64,000 nt of DNA, taken from Roseiflexus sp. (GTDB taxonomy: Bacteria > Chloroflexota > Chloroflexia > Chloroflexales > Roseiflexaceae). The notes beneath the pieces were generated by a model, which was not told the origin of the DNA, ran no database searches, and saw nothing but the letters and a program-made list of their open reading frames with translations. The translations under genes and the position numbers were made by a program. Each line of letters opens with the position of its first letter. The stretch's first letter is position 1. The stretch lies in the NCBI GenBank assembly GCA_025062325.1, contig JANXAL010000140.1, forward strand, positions 1 to 64,000, read 5' to 3'. Shown here piece by piece: positions 15,818-24,327 of the stretch.

Positions 15818-15978
15818 CACGCGCTGGCTCCGCGCTGGCAATTGCCGCACTCTGCGACCTTAGGAAGCCACCAACCCGTGACGTCTGGGCGACAACGATT
15901 GTCGGAGAGATGGGCGGGATAGCGTGCATGCGCCGGTGCGCAATCGACTGAGCAGAACGGCGCATCGGGACATATGCT

Positions 15979-15987
15979 ATTATAGCA
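15979..15987 (-). promoter_or_regulatory. Extended -10 promoter for the dehydratase gene
   Basis: On the minus strand TGC precedes TATAAT (plus-strand ATTATA at 15979-15984). The element sits in a small palindrome, GCTATTATAGC. A leader of about 150 bases would result. The rest of 15818-16119 shows no gene. Confidence 0.5.
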
Positions 15988-16119
15988 TCCATTTCAAAGG
16001 AACTCGTAGATTGGCGGCGCCGTTCCTGGCGGATCTTCGGTGAGGCAGGCAAGAGTAGCACGTTCTGATCACTAGTCTGATGGTCGGCATTACGTCTGTT
16101 GCGTCTCCGCGGTTAAGTT

Positions 16120-17328
16120 TTAGCGCCGGTCGTCATGGCGGCGCGGCGTAGCGCGCGGCCCGCGAGCGCTGAATGGACTGGCGGCATGCTCCATGGTATG
16201 CCCGCGGTCGGTTGTCAGACCAACGCTGGGTTGTTGTGGTCCATCGCTCGGCAAACGTCCTACCTCGGCAGCGCGCAGTTCCTGCGCCTGCACGAGCAGT
16301 TCCGGCGCCGGTTCGTAGTAAAACTCCAGCGCTTCGCCGTGGCGATCCACGCCTGTTGCGACGACAAGCACGCGGCTGCCCGGCGGAATGCCGCCAGATG
16401 CCATTAGATCGGCGAGTGGCGCCTCGATCAGCTTGAGGAGTTGCTGCCGCAGCGGACGAGCGCCGAAGCGCGGCTCGAACCCTTTGCGCAGCACATACTC
16501 GCGCGCTTCCTCGGTCAACGTGACGTGAATGCCGTGGCGCAGATACTGCTCATTCGCCTCTTTTACCATCCGATCAAGCACCTGCCGCAGCACCTCGCTC
16601 GATAGCGGTCGGAATGCGATAATCTCATCAATGCGATTGATCCACTCGGGCTGAAACACTTTTTGCAATGCCTCGAACCCAATCTGATAGATCTGCCGTC
16701 CGGTCGCCTCTACATCCTGACGCGACGTGCGAAAGCCAATGGTACGCTGATCGAGAAAATCGACCATCTCCTTGGCGCCGACGTTCGTGGTCAGAATAAC
16801 GATGCTTTTGCTGAACGATACGCGCCGTCCGCCGTTCAGCAGCAGGATCTCGCCGTCCTCCATAATCTGAAGCAGCAGATTCCACAATTCCGGCTGACCC
16901 TTTTCGATCTCATCGAACAAGACCACGCTGTTTTCCTGCTCAATGATGTCGGGACTCAGCAATGGCTTCTGGTCCCGCCCAACATACGACGGCGGCGCGC
17001 CGACCAGCGCCGACACCTCGTGCCCCTGCGAAAAGAGCGAGCAATCAATCTTGAGAAACGCCTCGCCGTCAGGACGCAGCAACTGCGCCAAGCGCCGCGC
17101 CGTTTCCGTTTTGCCGACGCCGGTGGGGCCAAGGAAGAGCAGTGTGGCGCGCGGACGGCGCGAATTACCCGCCGAAAAACCGAAACGCGCCCGATTGAGC
17201 ACCCGGATGACAGCCTCGATTGCGCGATCCTGACCGAAAATGGCGTTGCGCAGATTCTGCTCGACAACATCGAGCGGATTTTTGTCGCCACGGACCGCAC
17301 GCTGCATGGTGGAGGGAATCTGAGTCAT
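16120..17328 (-). CDS. Single-module AAA+ ATPase resembling the second (D2) domain of ClpB/ClpA
   Basis: 402 residues. The AAA_2 core begins at about residue 30 (FGQDRAIEAVIRVLNRARFG) with Walker A GPTGVGKTE, Walker B VVLFDEIEK, sensor 1 ILTTN, arginine finger NRIDEI and sensor 2 GARPLRQ, followed by a ClpB D2-small domain. There is no N-domain, no D1 and no middle coiled coil, so this is about half the size of a normal Clp unfoldase. A pore-loop candidate (APPSYVGRD) is present. No ClpP-type IGF/IGL loop is clear, though FLDQRTIGFR might be one. The C-terminal 60 residues are disordered and Arg-rich. Protein remodelling is inferred; the partner is unknown. Confidence 0.8.
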   Translation of the reverse strand: MTQIPSTMQRAVRGDKNPLDVVEQNLRNAIFGQDRAIEAVIRVLNRARFGFSAGNSRRPRATLLFLGPTGVGKTETARRLAQLLRPDGEAFLKIDCSLFSQGHEVSALVGAPPSYVGRDQKPLLSPDIIEQENSVVLFDEIEKGQPELWNLLLQIMEDGEILLLNGGRRVSFSKSIVILTTNVGAKEMVDFLDQRTIGFRTSRQDVEATGRQIYQIGFEALQKVFQPEWINRIDEIIAFRPLSSEVLRQVLDRMVKEANEQYLRHGIHVTLTEEAREYVLRKGFEPRFGARPLRQQLLKLIEAPLADLMASGGIPPGSRVLVVATGVDRHGEALEFYYEPAPELLVQAQELRAAEVGRLPSDGPQQPSVGLTTDRGHTMEHAASPFSARGPRATPRRHDDRR

Positions 17329-17471
17329 ACGAAAGCCTCTCTCAACGAGCCATACCCTATTGTTCCTCTGTCGATTATAGACAACGGATCGAGCGCGTTT
17401 GTAAGCGATATTGCATCAGGTATGTTGCGAAGATGTGATCGTTACAAGGATTCATAAAACTCTGCATGAGT

Positions 17472-17499
17472 TTAACTGTGGCATAACAGAACGTTAATG
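17472..17499 (+). promoter_or_regulatory. Three 11-bp-phased direct repeats, likely response-regulator box
   Basis: TTAACT (17472), ATAACA (17483) and TTAATG (17494) begin exactly 11 bp apart, the arrangement bound by PhoB/PhoP-type tandem dimers. They sit 20-50 bp before a PhoB-type regulator gene, so autoregulation is likely. An inverted repeat, AAACTC-TGCAT-GAGTTT (17457-17473), lies just upstream. Confidence 0.5.
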
Positions 17500-17520
17500 C
17501 TCATTGAGTAAAGTAGAGAT

Positions 17521-18249
17521 ATGACAACAATACTCCTGGTTGAAGACGATAGCGTTCTGTTGGAAACGCTGTCCTACAACTTCGAGCGAGCTGGCTTTCA
17601 GGTGACAACCGCCGCCGACGGCTTGACCGGGCTGGAGATGGCGCGTCGGGTTCGCCCTGACCTCATCATTCTTGATGTGATGTTGCCAGGGCTTGATGGA
17701 TTCTCCGTCTGCCGCGCAGTAGCGAAAGAAACTGCGGTTCCAATCGTGCTGCTGACTGCGCTGCACGATGAGGCGCATCGTATTGCTGGACTGGAACTCG
17801 GCGCCATCGATTATGTGGTCAAACCATTTAGCATGGGCGAACTGCTGGCGCGCGTGCGTGCGATCCTGCGCTGGAACGAGCGTCAGCGGCAGAAACCAGC
17901 ATCCAGCGTGCTAAGCGTCGGTCCAGTTCAACTGGATCGCAACAGTCGGCGCGTCTGGTATGAAGATCGCGAGATCGAACTCTCGCACAAGGAGTTTGAT
18001 CTGCTGGCTTGCCTGATGCACAATGCAGGGGTTGCGTTATCGCGCGATCTGTTGCTGGAGCGTGTTTGGGGCAGCGATTTCCTTGGCTCAAACCGAACAA
18101 TTGACGTTCACGTGCGCTGGCTGCGGGAAAAACTCGAGCCTGATCCCGCCAACCCGGTATTGATTCGCACGGTGCGCGGCATCGGTTACTGCTTCCAAGA
18201 CCCGTCGTCCGATCCGTCTGGACGACAGAACCGGAAGAAAACCGAATAG
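17521..18249 (+). CDS. OmpR/PhoB-family response regulator
   Basis: 242 residues. The receiver domain (1-115) has the acidic pair VEDDS, the phospho-Asp in LIILDVMLPG, the switch Thr in LLTALHD and the Lys in VVKPFS. The winged-helix DNA-binding domain (about 140-230) has ELSHKEFDLLACLMHNAG, the recognition helix NRTIDVHVRWLREKL and the wing RTVRGIGYCF. No histidine kinase is adjacent, so it is an orphan in this window. Phased TTAAC-type repeats lie in its upstream region. The stop is only seven bases from the convergent smpB stop. Confidence 0.9.
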   Translation: MTTILLVEDDSVLLETLSYNFERAGFQVTTAADGLTGLEMARRVRPDLIILDVMLPGLDGFSVCRAVAKETAVPIVLLTALHDEAHRIAGLELGAIDYVVKPFSMGELLARVRAILRWNERQRQKPASSVLSVGPVQLDRNSRRVWYEDREIELSHKEFDLLACLMHNAGVALSRDLLLERVWGSDFLGSNRTIDVHVRWLREKLEPDPANPVLIRTVRGIGYCFQDPSSDPSGRQNRKKTE

Positions 18250-18256
18250 TAGTCAG

Positions 18257-18733
18257 TCAACGCTGCATCCGTGCTTTGAGCGCGCGATCAATGTCGCGGC
18301 GCGCCTCGCGGCGTGCAATATCTTCGCGTTTATCGTACAGTTTCTTCCCACGTGCCAGCCCGATTTCGACCTTCGCACGCTGCCGGCGCAGATATAGGCG
18401 AAGCGGCACAAGCGTATATCCTCGCCGCTCGACCTGCCCGGCAATCCGGGAGATCTCACGCCGATGCAACAGCAACTTCCGTGGTCGGGTCGGCTCGTGG
18501 TTAAAATACTTCCCCGATTGCTGATAGGGCGCAATGTGCACATCGTACAACCACGCCTCACCATTGACGATGCGCACATATCCGCCACGCAGATTCACCT
18601 GACCAGCGCGGATCGATTTGATCTCGCTGCCAGTCAACGCAATGCCGGCTTCATATGTTTCTTCAATGTGATAATCGTGGCGCGCCTTGCGATTATCGGC
18701 AATCACGCGCTCAATACCATTCTCCCGCGCCAT
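18257..18733 (-). CDS. smpB: SsrA-binding protein SmpB
   Basis: 158 residues, full length. SmpB binds tmRNA and delivers it to stalled ribosomes for trans-translation. Recognised features are the NRKARHDYHIEETYEAGIAL start, the GSEIKSIRAGQVNLRGGYVR segment that contacts tmRNA, and the basic C-terminal tail (KKLYDKREDIARREARRDID) that mimics mRNA in the decoding channel. Start ATG at 18733. The ssrA RNA gene itself is not visible in the window. Confidence 0.95.
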   Translation of the reverse strand: MARENGIERVIADNRKARHDYHIEETYEAGIALTGSEIKSIRAGQVNLRGGYVRIVNGEAWLYDVHIAPYQQSGKYFNHEPTRPRKLLLHRREISRIAGQVERRGYTLVPLRLYLRRQRAKVEIGLARGKKLYDKREDIARREARRDIDRALKARMQR

Positions 18734-18862
18734 AGCGGGTCCTCTCCTGGACTAGGGGTTAGGAGTTGAGGAATTGGGGTGAGGAATGCATTCGCCTCTT
18801 TCACCTCCAACTGTCCCAACCTCCAAAGCTCCCTGATCTTCGGCAATGATGCCCTGCTTGTC

Positions 18863-18868
18863 ATTATA
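18863..18868 (-). promoter_or_regulatory. Possible -10 box for smpB
   Basis: Plus-strand ATTATA gives TATAAT on the minus strand, about 130 bases before smpB. The -35 match (GGTTGT at 17 bp) is poor. The surrounding gap (18734-19023) is otherwise low-complexity sequence with a GGGGTTA-type tract near smpB. Confidence 0.3.
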
Positions 18869-19023
18869 CAATACGAGCGCCACGCACAACCGCACACTGC
18901 TCGAGTCAACGTACCCCGCATCCTAGGAACAGCACGACGAAGTCCGCTGTCACTCATCACTCGTCGCTCTCGACGCCTGCACTCCTGTGAGAAGCGCGAC
19001 CACGGAGCCTCGCCTAAGGCAGT

Positions 19024-19833
19024 TCACAGCGCGGCGTTGATGGCGTCGCGCAATTGGCGCGCCGCTACGCGCGCCGCTGCAGCGAAGTTCGTGCCGCGAT
19101 CTGCGTACAGGACGGCGCGCGATACGTTGATGATCAACCGCAGGTCATCACCTGTTGCGGCAGCGCGCACGGCCGCCCTGAGGTCGCCGCCTTGCGCCCC
19201 GATCCCCGGCGCTAGAATCAGCAGAGCTGGACAAATGCGCCGAACATGCGCCAGCGCCTCAGGATGCGTCGCCCCGACGACCAGCCCCACGTTGCCGTAC
19301 ATGTTCCAGCGGTCACGCGCCATCTCAGCCACCGCCAGGTACAACGGGCGTCCATCCACCAGTTGGGCATCTTGCAGATCGCCGCTGCCGAGGTTTGACG
19401 TTTTGCAGAGAATGAAACACCCGCGATCAGCGTGCCGCAGAAAAGGTTCGAGCGCATCGCTGCCGAGATACGGGTTCAACGTTACGGCGTCCGCGCCGAG
19501 CGTTGTGAACATCGCGCGCGCATACGCCTCAGCCGTTGAACCAATATCACCGCGCTTGGCATCAAGGATGATCGGCACCCCCAGGCGAAGCCGAACGAGA
19601 CGTTCGAGCGCCGACCATCCAGCCGCGCCGAGAGCCTCGAAAAAGGCGACATTCAGTTTGAAGGCACAGACGAGATCGGCAGTGGCATCCATGATGGCAG
19701 CGCAAAATGCGTAGACGCCATCGGCATCCTTCGGCAGATGATCCGGCATACGCGCTGGTTCCGGGTCCAGCCCGATGCACAACCAGCTCTGATTGCGCCA
19801 GACAGCAGCATATAGGGACTCGTGAAATTTCAT
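19024..19833 (-). CDS. pyrF: Orotidine 5'-phosphate decarboxylase (type 2)
   Basis: 269 residues, the length of the longer PyrF type found in actinobacteria, Chloroflexota and Myxococcus. It converts OMP to UMP in pyrimidine synthesis. Signature elements are CIGLDPEPARMPDHL near the start, the catalytic LDAKRGDIGSTAEAYA and the C-terminal LAPGIGAQGGDLRAAV and INVSRAVLYA, where phosphate is bound. I chose ATG at 19833 with GGAG nine bases upstream; the frame is open to 19881 but the extra residues are not family-like. Other pyr genes are not adjacent. Confidence 0.92.
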   Translation of the reverse strand: MKFHESLYAAVWRNQSWLCIGLDPEPARMPDHLPKDADGVYAFCAAIMDATADLVCAFKLNVAFFEALGAAGWSALERLVRLRLGVPIILDAKRGDIGSTAEAYARAMFTTLGADAVTLNPYLGSDALEPFLRHADRGCFILCKTSNLGSGDLQDAQLVDGRPLYLAVAEMARDRWNMYGNVGLVVGATHPEALAHVRRICPALLILAPGIGAQGGDLRAAVRAAATGDDLRLIINVSRAVLYADRGTNFAAAARVAARQLRDAINAAL

Positions 19834-20364
19834 ACTATGCGGCTCCAGATACCATTGCCACGCCACTGGAGCGTCCAGCAAGGCGGAGGAACAAGACTGC
19901 TCTATTCATCCGCCATCAGCCTGATGTTTTGGCGTCGGCTATCGTTGTAACTCGCCCTGAGTATAATAGCAGCATCTTGTCACGTTTTCTTCACGCTCAT
20001 ATGTAGGATACCGGTACGGTTCATGAACTGGCGTGATGGGGGTTCTGCCGAGACCCGCCAGGCAATGATGCCGCCGATGCGAGACGACCATCACAGATGT
20101 GGAAAATGTGGACAAAGTGTTTATAACATTAGTGGATAAAGGGGTTGACTTTAACCACTTGCTAATGTATAGTAGCGCAAGAAACAACAGAGCGCCATGC
20201 TCGCGTTCTGGTCAGGCAATGAAGTTGGGGGGCTTGGAGTCGTTTACTCTTAGCCCCGTCTTGTTGCCAAATGACCCATAAACGGAAACGACGGTATTCG
20301 CATGGTCCGCAGAGCATACTGTTCTGCGTGGCCGCAAGTTAAGTCAATGTAAGAAGGCAGACAC
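19834..20364. other. Intergenic region between divergent pyrF and rpoD
   Basis: A 530-bp gap. It holds the strong rpoD promoter at 20145 and an upstream TATAAT at 19962-19967 without a good -35. No gene or structured RNA was recognised in the roughly 190-base leader between the promoter and rpoD. Confidence 0.5.
20145..20173 (+). promoter_or_regulatory. Near-consensus promoter of rpoD
   Basis: TTGACT (20145-20150), a 17-bp spacer and TATAGT (20168-20173). The leader to the rpoD ATG is about 185 bases. The AT-rich sequence just upstream (20110-20135) could act as an UP element. Confidence 0.75.
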
Positions 20365-21546
20365 ATGGCCACCGAGATCGTGGAGCAGACACAGCAGGCG
20401 TGGGCGCAAACGCTTGAATATCTTCTTGACATTGGGCGCACGCGCGGGTTCCTCACCTACAACGAAATTCTAGAAGCACTCCCACAACCCGAGTACCACG
20501 TCGCCGACATCGATCAGTTGTATGCAGCGCTGCAAGCCGAGGGCATTCGCGTGGTCGAAACCCCGCTCGATGTGAGCGATAACGGTGCGACCAGCGATGA
20601 CGAATTACTGGCAGAAATGCCAGACCTGACCGATGTAGCGCTTGACGATCCGGTTCGGATGTACCTGCAAGAGATCGGTCAGGTTCCGCTGCTGTCGGCA
20701 GAGCAAGAGGTGATGCTGGCGAAAGCGATGGAAGCCGGGAACCGCGCCCGTCGAGCGCTCGAACGTGAGGAGTATAGCTCCTGGCAAGAGCGCCTGATGT
20801 ATGAACAGCAAGTCGCCCAGGGGAATGAGGCGCGGCAACACCTGATCCAGGCCAACCTGCGGTTGGTCGTCTCGATTGCGAAAAAATACACCTCCTACGG
20901 GTTGACAATGATGGACCTGGTGCAGGAAGGAAACATCGGCCTGATGCGTGCGGTTGAAAAATTCGACTACACGAAAGGGCATAAGTTTTCGACCTATGCC
21001 ACCTGGTGGATCCGCCAGGCAATTACGCGCGCTATTGCCGATCAAAGCCGCACGATCCGTCTGCCTGTGCACATGGGTGAGGCGATCAGCCAGGTCAAGC
21101 GCACCTCGCACAAACTCCAGCAGATAATGCAGCGCGAGCCGACCCCGGAAGAGATTGCCGACGCAATGGGCATCAGCTCAACGAAGGTGCGCCGCACGCT
21201 AGAGGCATCAATGCATCCGCTGTCACTGGAAATGCCCGTCGGTCAGGAAGGTGAAGGGCGCATGGGTGATTTCATCGAGGATGATCGCATTTCTCCCCCT
21301 GCCGAAGCTGCGGCGGCATCGATGCTGCGTGAGCAGCTTGAAGAGGTGTTGCAAAAACTTCCTGAGCGCGAACGGAAGATCATCCAGTTGCGCTATGGCT
21401 TGAAAGACGGTCGGTACCGTACGCTTGAGGAAGTGGGTATGGAGTTCGGCATCACCCGTGAGCGCATCCGTCAGATCGAAGCCGTAGCATTGCGGAAATT
21501 GCGCCACCCCCACCTTGGCAAGAAATTGCGAGGTTATCTCGATTGA
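20365..21546 (+). CDS. rpoD: Principal RNA polymerase sigma factor (sigma70/SigA)
   Basis: 393 residues. It has a short region 1.1 (residues 1-85, [11 protein letters not shown]), region 1.2 ([20 protein letters not shown]), a short non-conserved region, region 2 with [20 protein letters not shown] and [20 protein letters not shown] for -10 melting, region 3, and region 4 ending in the helix-turn-helix [20 protein letters not shown]. The length and complete region 1.2-4.2 set indicate a primary sigma factor. Start ATG at 20365 with AAGG upstream. It has its own strong promoter and a 3' hairpin. The consensus-like promoters in this window are presumably read by this type of factor. Confidence 0.95.
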   Translation: MATEIVEQTQQAWAQTLEYLLDIGRTRGFLTYNEILEALPQPEYHVADIDQLYAALQAEGIRVVETPLDVSDNGATSDDELLAEMPDLTDVALDDPVRMYLQEIGQVPLLSAEQEVMLAKAMEAGNRARRALEREEYSSWQERLMYEQQVAQGNEARQHLIQANLRLVVSIAKKYTSYGLTMMDLVQEGNIGLMRAVEKFDYTKGHKFSTYATWWIRQAITRAIADQSRTIRLPVHMGEAISQVKRTSHKLQQIMQREPTPEEIADAMGISSTKVRRTLEASMHPLSLEMPVGQEGEGRMGDFIEDDRISPPAEAAAASMLREQLEEVLQKLPERERKIIQLRYGLKDGRYRTLEEVGMEFGITRERIRQIEAVALRKLRHPHLGKKLRGYLD

Positions 21547-21564
21547 GCAGATTCCCGGCGCCTG

Positions 21565-21595
21565 CGCCCTCTTGTCGCACTGCGATAAGAGGGCG
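21565..21595 (+). terminator. Hairpin after rpoD
   Basis: A 14-bp stem, CGCCCTCTTGTCGC paired with GCGATAAGAGGGCG (one G-T pair), closes on a 3-base loop 18 bases after the rpoD stop. It is followed by a weak T-rich stretch (ATATTTGAT). Confidence 0.65.
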
Positions 21596-21676
21596 TCATA
21601 TTTGATAAAAGGCGGAAAATCTGCGTCGAGAACCGCTTTCCGGAAACTCAATATCGACGCGACCTGATGCAACTCC

Positions 21677-21685
21677 TGGTATACT
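21677..21685 (+). promoter_or_regulatory. Extended -10 promoter before the pterin dehydratase gene
   Basis: TGG immediately before TATACT (21680-21685), no clear -35. The word CTGGTATACTAAG is almost the same as GTGGTATACTAAG at 46544 upstream of another gene. Confidence 0.5.
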
Positions 21686-21806
21686 AAGAGTGCGTGTAGC
21701 GCACCGGATTGTCATTAAACTGGTTTCGGCAACGGCGACGAGTAAGCGATGCATGTCGTGATGGCATCGAAACGGTCAGTTAGCATGTGCGTGAAGGAGT
21801 CCGTGT

Positions 21807-22088
21807 ATGGCAGCCCGACTAAGTGATGCCGAGATTGAAGAACGCCTCGGAGACCTCACGGGATGGACTCGTCAGGGGAACGAAATTCGGAAGACCTTTC
21901 AGCTTCCCTCATTTCCGTCCGCTATCGCCTTCGTCGTCAACGTTGCGTTTCTCGCTGAAGCCGCTGGCCATCATCCTGACATCGACATCCGATGGCGGAA
22001 AGTGACACTGAGCCTGACCACCCACGACGCTGGCGGTTTGACCCAAAAGGACTTCGACCTGGCGGCACAGATCGATGAAATTATGTGA
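21807..22088 (+). CDS. 4a-hydroxytetrahydrobiopterin (pterin-4-alpha-carbinolamine) dehydratase
   Basis: 93 residues, full length for the PhhB/DCoH family. It dehydrates the carbinolamine formed by pterin-dependent hydroxylases. Characteristic residues are the active-site EAAGHHPDIDIRW (two His and Asp), the LTTHDAGGLTQKDFDLA helix-strand, and the opening LTGWTRQGNEIRKTF. RBS AAGGAG upstream of ATG 21807. No phenylalanine hydroxylase is adjacent. In bacteria the family may also act in molybdopterin or other pterin recycling. It is probably co-transcribed with the HD protein 15 bases downstream. Confidence 0.92.
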   Translation: MAARLSDAEIEERLGDLTGWTRQGNEIRKTFQLPSFPSAIAFVVNVAFLAEAAGHHPDIDIRWRKVTLSLTTHDAGGLTQKDFDLAAQIDEIM

Positions 22089-22103
22089 GCACTTGATGAA
22101 CTG

Positions 22104-22634
22104 ATGGAAGTACACCCATTGTCGCTACGACAACGGTGGTTCTACCGAATCTGGCAGTTCATCACAGCTCTGACCGCTACCATCCACCTGGAAGAACGAG
22201 TTCTACTGGTTCGCGTGCTGAGCGATCCGCAATTGTTGCTCTTTGAACGGATGCCGCGGTTCGCTCAGCGCCACAGTCTCGATGTTTACCACGCCCTGGT
22301 GCGCGCTGGCTATACCGACTCGCATCTCCTGCAGGCAGCGTTGCTGCACGATTGCGGCAAGGTTGATGAAGAGGGGCGGACTATTCCCTTGATCTACCAC
22401 GGGCTGATTGTCGTGTTGCAACGCTACGCGCCCAATCTGTACGAACGCGCCGCGCGTCACGGACGCGGCCTGTTCTATCCTTTTGCGCTGCACGCCTCAC
22501 ACGAGCGGCGCAGCGTTGCTTATGCCCAAGCCGTGTGCAGTCCTCCCGAAGTCGTGCAGATCCTGCGCGACTACGCAGAGCGGCGCCCCACGCCGTTCGC
22601 CGAAGCGCTGCGCGTGGCGGATGACGCCAATTGA
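22104..22634 (+). CDS. HD-domain protein, putative phosphohydrolase
   Basis: 176 residues. The HD metal site can be read as RHSLDVYHAL with the His, then LLQAALLHDCGKVDEEG giving His-Asp, with a further acidic residue in the C-terminal helices (ALRVADDAN). HD proteins cleave phosphate esters of nucleotides or cyclic nucleotides. The small size and N-terminal basic helix (RQRWFYRIWQFITAL) suggest a YfbR-like or membrane-peripheral enzyme. Substrate unknown. It is followed directly by scpA, whose start overlaps this stop, so the two are translationally coupled. Confidence 0.75.
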   Translation: MEVHPLSLRQRWFYRIWQFITALTATIHLEERVLLVRVLSDPQLLLFERMPRFAQRHSLDVYHALVRAGYTDSHLLQAALLHDCGKVDEEGRTIPLIYHGLIVVLQRYAPNLYERAARHGRGLFYPFALHASHERRSVAYAQAVCSPPEVVQILRDYAERRPTPFAEALRVADDAN

Positions 22635-23386
22635 AGGGAATGTTCGTCACACCGGTCGACTATGCCGTCACCCTGCCCATCTTCACAGGTCCGCTCGATC
22701 TGCTGTTACGCCTGATCGAGCGCGAGGAACTGGATGTCACCAGTGTGGCGCTGGCGCGCGTCACTGATCAGTATCTTGCGCATGTGCGCGCGATGGACGC
22801 GCCAGATCCAGCCTCACTCTCAGCATTCCTAGTAGTGGCGGCACGGTTGCTGCTCCTGAAATCGCGGGCGCTGCTGCCCCGCCCTCCCGCAACCGACGAC
22901 CAGGAACCCGACGATGACAGCGATGCTCTAGTGCGTCAGTTGCAGGAATATCAGCGCTTCAGGCAACTGGCGTCTCTGCTGCGCCTCTACGAGGGCCGGC
23001 GCATGTATGTACGGTTCGCACCGCCCGTAGCCCGACGCACGGTACGGCTCGACCATACCGTGGCCGATCTGATCGCCGCCGTGCAACGCCGTAAGCAGTT
23101 GGCGCTGCCGCTCGATCCGTCGCCCGTAGCGCTGCCCGTGCCGAAAATCGTCAGCGTTCACGAGATGATTGAGCGCATTCATGCCCGCTTGCTGGCTCGT
23201 CCATGGGTGGCGTTCGAGGAGATCACTTCGCTCGCTGCACAACGTGTCGAGGTCGTTGTCGCGTTCTGGGCCGTGCTCGAATTGTGGAAACGCCACATCA
23301 TTGAGGTTGAGCAGGCTGACCTGTTCGGGACCATTGTGATTCGGCGAGGCCTGTTGTTTGGTGAAGAGTTAGGGATTAAGGGTTAG
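22631..23386 (+). CDS. scpA: Segregation and condensation protein A
   Basis: 251 residues. ScpA is the kleisin that bridges the heads of SMC in chromosome condensation. The N-terminal SMC-binding motif is LPIFTGPLDLLLRLIEREEL with VALARVTDQYLAH, followed by FLVVAARLLLLKSRALLP. The C-terminal winged-helix part is VAFWAVLELWKRHIIEVEQ. The frame opens with TTG at 22631, which overlaps the HD gene's stop; ATG at 22640 is an alternative. The last residues and the stop (LGIKG, TAG) are formed by a GGGGTTA-type repeat. ScpB is not adjacent. Confidence 0.88.
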   Translation: MKGMFVTPVDYAVTLPIFTGPLDLLLRLIEREELDVTSVALARVTDQYLAHVRAMDAPDPASLSAFLVVAARLLLLKSRALLPRPPATDDQEPDDDSDALVRQLQEYQRFRQLASLLRLYEGRRMYVRFAPPVARRTVRLDHTVADLIAAVQRRKQLALPLDPSPVALPVPKIVSVHEMIERIHARLLARPWVAFEEITSLAAQRVEVVVAFWAVLELWKRHIIEVEQADLFGTIVIRRGLLFGEELGIKG

Positions 23387-23593
23387 GGGTCAGGAACCCA
23401 CTCTTACGCGGACCCAACCTTGCGATATGCAACCTTCTCAAGGGCGCACCGCTATGCGCCCCTGCCTGTAACCCGCAACCTTTGCACCTGTAATCTCTTG
23501 CCCCCGCCATGCCGAGCGGTGCGAGCCGCTGATTAATGTAACCCGCAACCTTCGCGCCTGTAACCTCTTGCCCTGCACCTCGCGCCTCTCGCC
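23387..23593. repeat. Low-complexity intergenic tract between convergent genes
   Basis: It starts as a GGGTTA-type tract continuing the scpA stop and goes on with two degenerate copies of a GTAACCCGCAACCTT-GCACCTGTAA unit (about 23467-23495 and 23536-23565). No gene or clear terminator. Confidence 0.6.
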
Positions 23594-24313
23594 TCATCCA
23601 TGCCCCTCGCGCTTGAAATCGACGAAACGGTACCCAATGCCGCGTTCAGTCAGGATGTACTTCGGGTTTGCCGGGTCTTCCTCGATCTTCTGGCGGAGAT
23701 AGGTGATGTAGAGCCTCAGATAGTGCGTCTCGTCGCGGTACTCCGGACCCCACACCTTGCTCAGAAGCTGCTCGTGGGTCATCACATACCCCGCATTCTG
23801 CACCAGGTGATAGAGCAGCCGATACTCCGTCGGGCGCAGGTTAACTCGCTCGCCGTTGACCAGCACCTCGCGCCGGGCAAAATCGATCTGGAGCCGATCA
23901 TCGACCTTGACCGTCGTCTGGGGTGCAGGCGGCGGGGTATTGTAGCGCCGCAGCACGGCGCGAATGCGACTGACCAATTCACGATGGCTGAACGGCTTGC
24001 CGATGTAATCGTCGGCGCCTAGTTCCAAACCTTTGATGCGGTCCTCTTCGTCATCCTTCGCAGTCAGCACCAGCACCGGCACCGACGACGCCTGTCGCAG
24101 TCGCCGCAACGTTTCAAAGCCGTCCATCACCGGCATCATAATATCGAGCAGCACCACGTCCGGCATCTCATCGCGCACCTTTTCGAGCGCCTCGCGCCCG
24201 TTCGATGCACTGATCACCCGGCATCCTTCAAGTTCCAGATTCATGCGCATGAAGTTGACCATGCGCGGCTCGTCATCGACGACGAGGATCAGCTTGTCCT
24301 TGAGTTCTGACAT
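23594..24313 (-). CDS. OmpR/KdpE-type response regulator
   Basis: 239 residues. Receiver domain (about 8-120) with the acidic pair VVDDE, phospho-Asp in [10 protein letters not shown], Thr in VLTAKDD and Lys in YIGKPFS. The winged-helix domain (about 145-235) has the recognition-helix region [18 protein letters not shown] and the wing [10 protein letters not shown]. The receiver and DNA-binding parts are similar to KdpE-group regulators. It lies 14 bases downstream of the histidine kinase at 24328, so the pair forms a two-component operon. No kdp or other obvious target operon is adjacent. Confidence 0.92.
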   Translation of the reverse strand: MSELKDKLILVVDDEPRMVNFMRMNLELEGCRVISASNGREALEKVRDEMPDVVLLDIMMPVMDGFETLRRLRQASSVPVLVLTAKDDEEDRIKGLELGADDYIGKPFSHRELVSRIRAVLRRYNTPPPAPQTTVKVDDRLQIDFARREVLVNGERVNLRPTEYRLLYHLVQNAGYVMTHEQLLSKVWGPEYRDETHYLRLYITYLRQKIEEDPANPKYILTERGIGYRFVDFKREGHG

Positions 24314-24327
24314 ATCGGCGCTCTTTC

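Noticed and set aside
18250-18760. Search for the tmRNA gene (ssrA) beside smpB
   Set aside because: No tRNA-like ends or GGTTCGA motif were found on either strand near smpB.
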